64,000 nt of DNA from Azolla caroliniana (Eukaryota; Polypodiophyta). Below the pieces are notes generated by a model, which was not told the DNA's origin, made no database searches, and was given only the letters and a program-made list of their open reading frames with translations. Positions 22,897 through 32,800 of the stretch are shown here, piece by piece. The translations under genes and the position numbers were made by a program. The stretch is from assembly GCA_043228905.1 (NCBI GenBank), contig JBHGNT010000005.1, positions 19,282,001-19,346,000 of the forward strand, read 5' to 3'. How positions within the stretch are numbered: the first letter of the stretch is position 1; each line of letters opens with the position of its first letter.

Positions 22897-25186
22897 TCAC
22901 ATACATTGTCCTTCTGAAGGAGCCAACCCATCAGATTCCAGAGGCACACGAAGGCTCTTAGATAGAATATAGCAATCAGGAGGATCAATGCGCTTGTAAT
23001 AGTTCCTTATTGTATCGCGGATCTCGAAGTCAAACTTTTTATAGAATTTGATGGCCTCATCATTGTTGACTTGCACATGCAAGTAGATCTCGACAATATC
23101 TTCGTCTTGTTCACAGAGTCCCATAACATAGTTCATCAACTTTGATCCTGCAAATCCATATTTCATACGGCACCAATGAGATAACAAAGAGATGGCATTA
23201 TTCAGAAGAAGGCAAAGATAAAAGCAAGTAAATATCAATATATACAATGTACTGCATATGAGGAAAAAAAATGAATGTTTGGGACCAAAACTTTAAGATT
23301 GTCTCTCTTTACATGTAAAGCTCAAGCTGGAAATGCGTCAGCTCCAGCTAATAACAAACCGTCTAGTAGAGGCTCCAATCATAACAATACAACTGATATA
23401 CACAAAGCAGATCAGGATTAATTTGTATCTTCCAAAGAATTTCGCGTCTCTTATTTTTTTTCTAAACTACAAAACTTGCACAAACTCAAGCTTAATTTGT
23501 CAATAAGCGTAAACTTACTTTCAACAAACATTTCATTTGCAAGATTATAAGCTCCCAAAACCTCATAGAAGGAAAAATATATGTAGAATGATAGTAACAT
23601 TCATTGTTAGATAACCAGTGCTGTTTTTTCGAAGAATAAAGATCAATCATTTATCTAAAGTTTGAACATAAATGTGCATTTCCTCAGGTTGGACGACCAT
23701 CTATTCCCTACAAAGAACAAGAAAAAAAATTGTGCCACAATTGATAGAGAAAGAGAACCATTGGCACAATCAGCTATTGTAACTTAGATCCATCTAGAGT
23801 GCAAACCGCATGTACTGTAGAATGTATTTGAGAAGCCAGTTAACTTTTTATCATACACTCAAAGAATCTTCAATCGACATCTCATCATGGGCACCAGAAC
23901 CAATCCACAGCCTCATAGAACAGGATCATGTTATCTAAGATTATTCTCCATTCGCATATAACTAATTTGTGAATTAAGAACAATATCTAGATACAAACCT
24001 AGCTAATATCTTCCTGGATTGTCCTCTGAGAGCCCTACATCCATTATAGAAGCCATTACCACTAGGGTAATGGCATCAAAGTTCTTAATTTGGGATGATC
24101 TGGTGAGCTCCAGAAAACTATCGAGCATTGTGAACTATTATCTACCTTGCATGAAGAATATTACACTTGGATGACAGCATGGGATTTCTCCAGATGTTTC
24201 AAGAATCTTCTTAAATTATTGTCTACCTTCCACAGAAGCTTCAAGAATATCAATACTTCAAGGGCTATTCTACAAAACTCCAGGATACTCCAAGCTAACT
24301 CATTCGTCGAATACATTTAAACCCCCAAAAAGTTATGAGATCGCATGATTGCCGGGATCCTCCAAGCAAACTCATTCATTAAATACATTTAAACTCACAA
24401 AGTAGTGTGAGATCAGATGGTTACCTATCCCTCGTCTTCGATAAGGAGCCAGAACACCCAAAGTCAAGATATTTACACATTTTCCTCCAAGCCTTCGCTC
24501 AATCCGACATGTGATCGACCCAACACACGTCCCTCCTAAGAAAGCTGATGACATATCACCAAAAAACAAAATTGTTAAGAAAAATCATTGATCAGGTAAG
24601 GACAACAAAGAAATTCAAGAAACCCCATTTTTGACAGAAACGTATCAAAGAAACCCTAGAAACAGAAAACATCATAAAAACACAAAGGAAACCCCTAGAA
24701 AAAAAAAAGAGGGAAACGAAACTAGAAACAGAAACCTATAATTTTACAAAAGAGGGCACCAGAAATGGGGAGAAAACCCTAGAAACATAAGAAAAAAGGA
24801 CTTGGAAAATGTCCAAACAAAAACAAACAAACTGATATGGCAGGCAAGAAGGATGAAGAATAAAGGAAGCGAGCATTACCAAGCTTGGAGAAGTCACCAG
24901 AAGAGAGAACATGGGTGTAGTATCTATGCTGATAATTGATGGGGAAGAGAACTGTATTGAGGTTCTTGAGGGACCCAATGTTCTCCTCTCTCACGCTCAC
25001 CAGAGAAACCTCATCATCATCATCATCACCACCACCATCTTCTGCTTCTTCGTCGTCTCCTTCTCGTCTAACTCCTCCGGATTCTGCTCCATGTTCGTCT
25101 GCTTCCATTTGGCTTTCAGAGACGAAGTGATTCTTCAGAGAGCAGAAGGGCAGGGGAGAAGAAGAAGAAGAAGAAGCAGCAGCCAT
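22897..25186 (-). CDS. NAA50: N-alpha-acetyltransferase 50 (NatE catalytic subunit)
   Basis: Three exons close in phase: 25186-24880, 24544-24425 and 23147-22897, giving 225 residues. Recognisable NAA50 blocks are LKNLNTVLFPINY (substrate and helix region), GSITCRIE, ILTLGVLAPYRRRGIG with the acetyl-CoA-binding R-R-x-G-x-G near residues 138-143, EIYLHVQVNNDEAIKFYKKF and NYYKRIDPPDCYILSK. The family acetylates N-terminal Met of Met-hydrophobic proteins, alone or with the NatA complex, in the cytosol. From memory the Arabidopsis protein is about 164 residues; here a Ser-rich then Asp/Glu-rich extension of about 60 residues precedes the GNAT fold. A downstream Met (MEADEHG) could be the true start and would shorten the extension. 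Intron 2 is about 1.3 kb. Confidence 0.9.
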
Positions 25187-25247
25187 GGCGCGGAGGAGAG
25201 AGCAGAGAGGGGTTTTCAGTAATTACTACGTATACCCCTCTCCAATC

Positions 25248-25282
25248 CCCCTCTTCTTCTTCTTCTTCTTCTTCTTCTCCTT
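25248..25282. repeat. TTC microsatellite in the NAA50 5' flank
   Basis: A TCT/TTC run lies about 65-95 bp upstream of the NAA50 ATG, in the probable 5' UTR or core promoter. A matching GAA-rich stretch encodes the serine run just inside the coding start. Confidence 0.7.
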
Positions 25283-25336
25283 CTTCTACTTTTTCTATTT
25301 CCATGCATACCCCCCTCACTCTTCCTTCCTTTGATC

Positions 25337-25490
25337 TTCAGGAAGTGGTGTATCTCAAACGCCTCTTCGCCAACAACAGGTTGTGAGTTCGAATCCTCTC
25401 AAAACAACTTCTTTATGGGCCAATTTTGGCCTTAGAAGATGTGAATATATCTTTCTTTCTTTCTCTCTCTTTCTTTTCTCGTATTTAGAT
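25337..25490 (+). mobile_element. tRNA-derived SINE with LINE-like 3' tail (SINE-1)
   Basis: A tRNA-like head with the B-box GAGTTCGAATCC at 25385-25396 is followed at once by the tail ATGGGCCAATTTTGGCC, then AGAAGATG, TATA-rich sequence and a CTTT repeat. The hairpin GGCCAATTTTGGCC spans 25418-25431. The tail matches the 3' end of the LINE fragment at 40170-40235 (TCTCATAGGTCATATTTGACC, then GAAGATGATAATATA), the usual arrangement of a SINE that borrows LINE machinery. Confidence 0.65.
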
Positions 25491-25502
25491 TACCCTAGTG
25501 AT

Positions 25503-25848
25503 AAGTTGTTAACACTACAAGCATTGCATCTTGGGTTCGAAACCCAATTTTCTCGCTTCTCTCAATTATATACTTCATATATATCTCTTAATTCACTAGA
25601 TGCCACTGTGGAATGTAGGGGTTGAACCCATGACCATCCGTTCTCCATTGGGCAACCTTTTCTCTCTCTAGTGGTAAGTTGTTAACACTACAAGCACTGC
25701 GTCTTGGGTTCGAAACCCAATTTTCTCACTTCTCTCTATTATATACTTCATATATATCTCTTAATTCACTAGATGCCACTGTGGAATGTAAGGGTTGAAC
25801 CCATGACCATCCCGTCTCCATTGGGCAACCTTTTCTCTCTCTAGTGGT
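25503..25848 (+). repeat. 173-bp tandem repeat containing tRNA-like SINE heads
   Basis: AAGTTGTTAACAC recurs at 25503, 25676 and 25849, a period of 173 bp. Each unit carries the B-box-like palindrome GGGTTCGAAACCC and, on the opposite strand, a second B-box-like GGGTTCAACCC. The third unit leads into SINE-2. The array probably arose by tandem duplication of adjacent, oppositely oriented SINE heads. Confidence 0.7.
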
Positions 25849-26012
25849 AAGTTGTTAACACTACAAGCATTGCGTCTTGGGTTCGAAACCCAATTTTAAT
25901 TTTAGTTATGATGATTGGATAAATACTCATTTTGTTGTAAGCCAATTGTCTCATGGGCCAATTTTGGCCTTAGAAGACGTTAATATATCTTTCTTTCTTT
26001 CTTTCTCTCTTG
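25838..26012 (+). mobile_element. tRNA-derived SINE with LINE-like 3' tail (SINE-2)
   Basis: A-box-like CTAGTGGTAAGTTG is followed about 30 bp later by the B-box GGGTTCGAAACCC (25879-25891), a short body and the tail TCTCATGGGCCAATTTTGGC, AGAAGACGTTAATATA and a CTTT repeat. The hairpin spans 25956-25969. The head resembles the Au-type plant SINE head in layout, and the tail is the same as in SINE-1 and in the LINE 3' end at 40170-40235. Confidence 0.65.
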
Positions 26013-26095
26013 GTGAAAACAAACAATTATATATCAATAAATGTGTGTGAAAAACACTACTTACAATGGGTGTCACGATGGAGTATGGTCACCCA

Positions 26096-26548
26096 TAACA
26101 ATCGGCAACGGTTCGGTTTAGTTCGAATCTTTTAAAAAATTTGAAACCTGAATCGAACACAACTGAACCACGAAACCATCTAAACCGAGCCGTTTGGTAA
26201 AAATCCAAATCGTTAAACCATTAAACCGCAAAGAACGTGGTTTCGTGGTTCGGTTTCGGTTTTCAACTTAAGTCGAAATTAATTTTAAAATTTTAAAATT
26301 TTATTATTATTTCAGATTTTAAATTTTCAAAATTTTAAAGATTTTTCCTAAAATGTGAGAATTAGGCTTAAAAATAAAAAGGTCGTTTAAAAAAATAAAT
26401 TTAATTTTTATTTTTGTTTAAAATTTAAAAGAATAAAAATATCGTCAAACCGTTAAACTGCGGTTTAAAACCATTAAAACCGAACCGAACCGTTTAAACC
26501 CTTAAGCCGTGGTTTCACGGTTCGGAACCAAACCGTTGTCGATTGTTA
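26096..26548. mobile_element. hAT-type MITE with perfect 8-bp target-site duplication
   Basis: The element is 453 bp long with terminal inverted repeats TAACAATCGGCAACGGTT / TAACAATCGACAACGGTT (about 23 bp with two mismatches). It is flanked by a perfect 8-bp duplication, GTCACCCA (26088-26095 and 26549-26556). An 8-bp TSD is the hallmark of the hAT superfamily. There is no coding capacity. Internal GGTTCGG/CCGAACC arms suggest it can fold back on itself. A truncated relative lies at 13917. Confidence 0.85.
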
Positions 26549-27399
26549 GTCACCCACTAACTACACTACATTGAACGGGTAGGGGAACATGTTGAATTGC
26601 CAATAAATAGGGAAGACGGAACACTCCACCGAGGAAAGAATTTCCACTTGCTCCAATAAAGAAAATTGTCACATTAGTACTACTCCCTTCAACTTTCGTA
26701 GATATGCTTTCACTCCATGTCTACCATTGAATACAAAAGCGTTGCGCATATTCCAATTATGACGCGATCCCCAATATCTCAAAAATCGAAAAACGATCTC
26801 CATGTCTGATTTTGGGCATAGTTCTAGCCATACATCCCATTCGTGTTATACTCAAACGCCAATATTCGTATCATACTCATACGTGAAAAGGCTCCAAGTA
26901 TGATTGAAATCCATACGCGGTACATAGATATATACATATGGTGTATATGGTGTACAGTGTGTGTGTGTGTGTGTGTGAGGGGGAGAGAGAGAGAGTGTGT
27001 GTGTGTGTGTGTGTGGTCTAGAGAGAGAAGCCTTGTTTTGCATGTGTGAGGAGACAGTGGTTGTGTATATCTAGACTCTAGAGAGAGAGAGAGAGAGAGG
27101 AGCTATGGGTTTTGTCTGTGTGAGGGAGTATGTAATATGTATATTAGATATCTAGATTTTGTAGAGAGAGAGGATCTGTCAATTCTCGTGTGTGAGAGAG
27201 AGAGAGAGAGTGTGTGTGTGTGTGTGTTAGACGTCACTTCTATTCACAAAGAATTATGAATATCAAAAATTAAAAAATCCCAAAAAAAGAAAAAAAAAAG
27301 AGAGCCAAACGAATATCGTGTATCATACATTTGCAAACGTTCGCGTACGTCCAGTAAATTGGACGTACGCGAATATTAGGAATTATGATTTTGGGTCAA
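26549..27399. other. Intergenic sequence with GT/GA microsatellites
   Basis: GT and GA runs occupy about 26957-27018, 27080-27100 and 27190-27228. I see no gene. The left part may include decayed 3' sequence of the LINE relic that follows. Confidence 0.6.
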
Positions 27400-28110
27400 C
27401 CTGTGTAAATTGTGCAAACACTGTGATAAGATTTGCCAAATTTGAGAAATGTAACTCCAAATCTAACAAGCAATCGGACATTGTATAAATCGATGAGTAT
27501 TATCTTCCATTTGAACAATGCAAAAAAAGCAATTACCCATTGTTAGTCCACGACACTTTAAAGCTAATCCCAAAGGCAATCCTCCAATCAAAACTCTCCA
27601 AATGAAGACCTTTGCCACAAGTGGCAATTTAGAATGCCAACTACGTTGTAAGATCTGCCACCACCCATGATCAGATTTGTGTAGTTTTCATTCTTCTTCA
27701 TCCTTAGATTATAACCATCCAAGAGACTCAACAAAGCAATGATACAAAAGATTAGTAGTCACTTGTAACGACGACGTTTGACCCCGTAAACACCAATCAA
27801 TACATGGTTGTTCTCCTATTTGTAGAGGTAAGGGACCTTGCATCAATGCAATATTTTGTAGTTGTTGCAAATAAACCCATAATTTGATGGAATGCGTAAT
27901 AATTGTTGCGCTTCAACAAACTCCAAAATTCTTTGAGATGGAGCCTCAACTATATCTCATACCTCTTTGACACCCAAACGAAACAAACGATTAAATTGAG
28001 AGCGCAATCTCTCCTTTCCTGGCCAACATAATAACCGAGAAGACACAAGTAACTCTTTTTGCAAAGAATTACAATGCTCTCTATTTGATGACGGTTTCCA
28101 TACACATAAC
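27400..28110 (-). mobile_element. LINE (L1-type) ORF2 C-terminal relic, 3' part
   Basis: Minus-strand translation, with several frame breaks, gives RLRSQFNRLFRLG and then KVFIWRVLIGGLPLGLALKC...CFFC...ED.THRFIQCP. This is the zf-RVT-type cysteine and histidine tail found at the end of plant L1 ORF2 proteins. The relic is cut at 28110 by the Gypsy element and continues at 38238-38545 on the other side. Confidence 0.7.
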
Positions 28111-28500
28111 TGTTGGCTGGTCAGAAGAGCAAGGACAAGTGGGAAGGCGGAGTCAGATCGGATAATAGGAAGTAAATAATAGTAGAATTATTATTCGGAG
28201 GGACGGATCCGGTACAGTTGTACCGATCCGGATCCGGACCGATTCGGATGTCGGTTGCCTAAGCGCACCGATTGTAACCTTGCCGGATGCCTATAAAAGG
28301 ATCCGATGATTTGTAAAGGGTTTGACGGAAGTAATACAATAGTAATTATTGCGTGTTTATCTGTATCTTCGTATTGTTTACCGTCTGTGCTTAATTGTAA
28401 TCATCTTACGCGTGTAACCTAGCATCCAATCCTTACCACCCCTTTGGAGAAGTGTCGGATAGACACCGGTGTTGAGGCTAGTCCGGCCAGGCAGACAACA
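28111..28500 (+). repeat. Gypsy 5' LTR
   Basis: The LTR is 390 bp, TGTTGG...ACAACA, with a TATA box CTATAAAAGG at 28291-28300. Compared with the 3' LTR it has five single-base differences, all transitions, and lacks a 13-bp tandem duplication. Confidence 0.95.
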
Positions 28501-28506
28501 CTATTT

Positions 28507-28522
28507 TGGCGACCACGATTCC
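28507..28522 (+). promoter_or_regulatory. Probable primer binding site of the Gypsy element
   Basis: TGGCGACCACGATTCC begins 6 bases after the 5' LTR and starts with the TGG complement of a tRNA CCA end. The sequence resembles tRNA-Arg-type primer sites of some plant Gypsy elements. The exact tRNA is not confirmed. Confidence 0.5.
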
Positions 28523-28552
28523 TGCAAAGTGTAGAGGACAACTGGGGGATGG

Positions 28553-29899
28553 ATGTCTAGACCAAACGACGACCACATCACCAAACGAGGGAGACGATAC
28601 ACCGAACGCGAGCAACGACGGGAAGCCCTGCAGCAAGTCGTCAACGAGATCCGGCGGGATCGGTCATTCTCCAAAACTCTTCGGAGAGTCGCAGAAGAAG
28701 CACTGCAGTTCCGGGTTCTGCAAATCCCCGACGAAGGCAGTAGCATAACAAGCCTGCAAGAGGCGGAAACGATACTACAGAGGCTCGCCGGGGGCGACGG
28801 GGACTCGGAAGCATTCGCAACACTTGAGGCGGAGTCGGAAAGCGACGGAAGCGTTGCGTCCCGGTATAAAAGCAACCACGACACACCAAACGACTGGGAG
28901 GAAGAGGGGTCGGAAGACTTAGTAACACCGGAGCCAGAGGAAGAAATAACCCTGGAATTCGGTGACCGGCAATCGCCGAGGGAGGCTGACCGGATACCGA
29001 CAACAACCGCGAAGGAACCGAAGGAGCGGATACCGACAACAACCGCGAAGGAACCGAAGGAGCGGATACCGACAACACCCGCGGAGGAACCAAAGGACCG
29101 GACACCGGCAACACCCGCAGAAGAACCAAAGGTTCTCACACCAACGCCAATAGCGGACAGAGAGCGGAGGAAGTAGGAGAGTCAGTTGGACGACACGATG
29201 CCATACCCATACCCAAAGTACCGGGATGAGGCCGACGCGGAGGCACACGTGTACGCATTCCTCCAAACATGGGAAGCCAACCATGACTCCCAAAGATTGA
29301 CGGAGCCCGAAGCCGAACGATCCAAAGTCGCCGAATTCGGCATAACCTTAGAAGGACCGGCAGCCCGATGGCACGCAAAGCACTTACCGGGCAGCTTTGC
29401 CACATTCGATGCCTTGAAGGCCAGATTCCTCAGGCTTTTTCACAGACAATTTGAGCAAAGGGAATTGGTTGGGCAGTTCTACACCACCCGGCAGGAAGAG
29501 AACGAGACGGTGCCACAATTCATCATTCGGTTTCAGACCCTGCACAGCCAACTGACAAGAGCACCACCCGAAGATGAAGCCAAAGTAGTCTTTTTGGCCG
29601 CGCTGAAAGAGCCACTTCGAACAATGTGCGGAGTCCTTGATTTCCAAACCAGCACAATGGACCAAGTTATTGATCGGGTTTTAGAAATGGACAAGACTAG
29701 CCCCTTCTTGTCGATGGGGATGTTACACCGGGCACTCCCGAAGGAGGAAGACCTGAGGTTCCGACAGGCCTTACAATGCACAACATGCCTAAATTCGGGG
29801 CACTCAACAGTAGATTGCACCCTGCGGACACAATGTATGATCTGCAACTCTCGAGCCCATACAACGGACCGATGTGAATATAACCTGTTAAATCGGTAG
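28553..29899 (+). CDS. gag: Gypsy gag region: N-terminal domain, capsid, two CCHC knuckles
   Basis: The frame opens at ATG 28553 and runs to TAG at 29897-29899 with one internal TAG at 29174-29176 and no frameshift. Residues 1-207 are charged and end in four 12-residue repeats (RIPTTTAKEPKE type, 36-bp units at 28991-29134). After the first TAG comes a retrotransposon gag capsid domain (EGPAARWHAKHL, RFLRLFHRQF, FIIRFQTL). It ends in two CX2CX4HX4C zinc knuckles: C-TT-C-LNSG-H-STVD-C and C-MI-C-NSRA-H-TTDR-C. The protein packages element RNA. The TAG after RRK could be a decayed sense codon or a readthrough site. Confidence 0.85.
28991..29134 (+). repeat. 36-bp tandem repeat in gag (4 copies)
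   Basis: Units start at 28991, 29027, 29063 and 29099. The first two are almost identical and the last two are diverged. They encode Pro/Thr/Glu-rich dodecapeptides between the charged N-terminal domain and the capsid. Confidence 0.85.
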
Positions 29900-32800
29900 G
29901 CAGCACCGGTTCGACACATAGAACCGCGCAATCAGAACCCGGACGAGGATCGATTCCGGAGAGACGACCGCTACCAACGCGAACGCGGTAACAGATATGC
30001 TGATAGAAGACGCGATAACTATGACCGAGAGGAGAGACGCAGAGATAGCTACCCCCGGGACCGGTACGACCGAGACGAATCCCCGGATTACGAACGACGC
30101 AGAGAAGAGAGGCGACAAGGGAACCGAAATTTCCGACGGAATCAGAAGCGTGGATTTTTCCGAAGAGAGGAACGTCGGGAGGCAGCGAGGAATGACAACC
30201 CGGTATCGGTACCGGATAACCGAAAAACCGAAGACGACCGCCGGAGCATACCCACCCTCCAAACCGGGGACAAAGGAGAAACGAGCAACAGTCACAAGGT
30301 GTACTGTTATTACTGTCGTAAGGAAGGCCACTATAGTAACCAATGCCCAAGCAAAACCAATGACAAGCAGCCAGAAGTCAACATGGTTACAGCCGAAATA
30401 ACAGAAGTACAGCAGGTCACAACCCGGTCAAAGGGAAAGACCGCCGAGTGGGAAGCCCAGGAGGCAATCAGAAAACAAGCGGCGCAATGGATCAAGGAGG
30501 CCAATGAACAGAATGCGGCAGAAGTAAGAGACCAAAATATGCCAAAAGACGAAGAAATCATACAGCCAGGAGAAAACCCGACGTGGCAAGCGCTACAGGA
30601 CTGTCAAATCGTGTTGCCGTTAGCACGACTACTACAGTTGGTGCCACGGTTTTCGACAGACTTACAGGCATCCGTGAGCAAACCGAAGCCGACGCCAGCA
30701 CCAGCATTCTTCTCCAACCCGGAGGAAGGACCAGCGGTGGTCGATACAAGTAGCCCGACGATCACGACAATCGTGAAAGGAAAGGAAATTGCTGGAACGA
30801 TTATTGACGGAGGCTCCGGGGTAAATGTCATCAGCCGACAGACATGCAACAACCTGGGCATCCGGGAATGGGAACCATGCCCCTTCTGGTTACGCATGGC
30901 GGATACCAGCTCAGTCCGACCGACCGGGCTTATCCGGGATTTGGAAGTAACGATCGGAGGCCACGTATTCCGGATATCGGCCGTGGTGCTGCAACTGAAT
31001 GTACAAGGCGCGTACCCCCTACTGCTAGGACGACCATGGCTGCGAACGGCGCATATCAAGCAGAGCTGGCAAAAGAACATGATCACATTCTGGCGAGGGA
31101 AAACAAAGGTACGAGTAACGACGCAACCACGGGTGATCACCAGTAAGGAAGCAACTCCATTGTATGCGGAAAGCATTAACATGTTGGAGGGATTACCGGA
31201 CAAGGAAGTCGAGCGGTACCTCGAGGAACACCCACGAATCGTCCCACTATTTGAGGTGGATATCACGGCGGCAGTAGAACCGTACATTACGACGCCGGAT
31301 GAACCGGACCAAGCGGCGATCCGAGAACTGCGACAAGCGCAGGAATCCCTAGAGAGGGAAATGACGATATCCAAGAGAGTAAAAGCATCCCAACTAGAGG
31401 AGGTGGACCTCGGCACAGTAGACAAGCCCCGACTGGTAAATGTTGCAAAGGAATTGCCGAAGGAAGAAAAGAAGGCAATGGTAGCATTATTAACAGACTT
31501 CAAGGATGTGTTCACGTGGTCGTACGAAGACATGCGAGGGCTGGACCCCCAGCTCTATCAGCACCAAATTCACCTAAGTACGGACGCGAAACCAATCGCT
31601 CAACGTAGGTACCGGATGAATCTGAATTATGCGGCGAAGGTGAAGGAGGAAATTGATAAGCTCCTCCGGGTCGGATTTATCCGACCGGTCAAGCAGGCAA
31701 CCTGGCTAAGTCCGATAGTGGTGGTCCCGAAAAAGAACGGCAAAATCCGGGTATGCGTGGACTACCGAAAACTAAATGCCGCAACAGTGACTGATGCGTT
31801 TCCACTACCATTTACGGACGGCGTGTTAGATGCGGTAGCCGGCCACGAAGTTTACAGCTTCCTGGATGGATTTAGCGGCTACAACCAAATACGAATGAAC
31901 CCGGCCGACCAGGAGAAGACAACGTTCGTGACGGAATGGGGAGTGTTCGTCGCGGTCGTGATGATGTTCGGACTAAAGACGGCTCCAGCGACCTTTCAAA
32001 GGATAATAATGGAAATTTTCGGGGAATATATCCCCGGTTTTATGCAGGTCTTCCTTGACGATTTCGCGGTCTACAGCCGACACAGAGAGCATCTCGATCA
32101 CCTCCGGCTGTGCTTGGAGAAGTGCCGCGAGTACCGATTGAGCCTGAACCCGGCCAAGTGCGTCTTTGGAGTGGCAAGCGGCAACTTACTAGGGCACGTG
32201 GTGAGTAAGGAAGGAATCGCGGTAGATCCGGATAAAGTCAAGGCGATTCTCGAGGCACCAGCACCAAATAACGCAAAGGCTTTAAGCCGGTTCCTGGGCC
32301 AAATAAGGTGGCATAGCCGGATGATACGGCACCTCACAGACTTCGCTACACCATTACATACCGCCGTACATAGGGTACCCTTCCTATGGGCGGAGACGGA
32401 GGAGGAAGCCTACCAAGTGTTGAAGGTTATGCTGTCGCAAGCTCCGGTGGTGCAACCGCCAGATTGGAGTAAAAGCTTTCACGTCTTCGTCGACGCGTCG
32501 GACGTAGCAATCGGCAGCGTTCTGATGCAACTCACGGAGCCGAAATGGTACCGACCGGTGTACTACGCAAGCCGGAAACTCTCAAAAGCCGAGCGGAATT
32601 ACTCTACGACGGAACGCGAGGCATTGGGAATGGTGTATAGTGTCACAAAGTACAGGCACTATCTGCTCGGAAGGAAGTTTTCCTTCCATGTCGACCATTC
32701 GGCACTACTCTACCTGGTCTCGAAGGCATCCCTGATGGGAAAAATTGCACGATGGACACTGCTGTTACAGGAATTTGAATTCGACATTTTCCACCGACCT

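Noticed and set aside
24911-25222. Plus-strand frame opposite NAA50 exon 1
   Set aside because: It is a shadow of the Ser and Asp/Glu-rich exon on the minus strand.
25532-25891. tRNA genes suggested by GGGTTCGAAACCC
   Set aside because: The stretches do not fold into a full cloverleaf and lack an acceptor stem. The repeated context and LINE-like tail indicate SINEs.
28501-29665. Long minus-strand open frames opposite gag (up to 212 codons)
   Set aside because: They are shadows of the GC-rich gag frame. Their sequences are low-complexity Ser/Arg/Gly and show no domain.
30604-31533. 309-codon minus-strand frame opposite protease and RT
   Set aside because: It overlaps a clear pol domain on the other strand, has skewed composition and has no recognisable motif.
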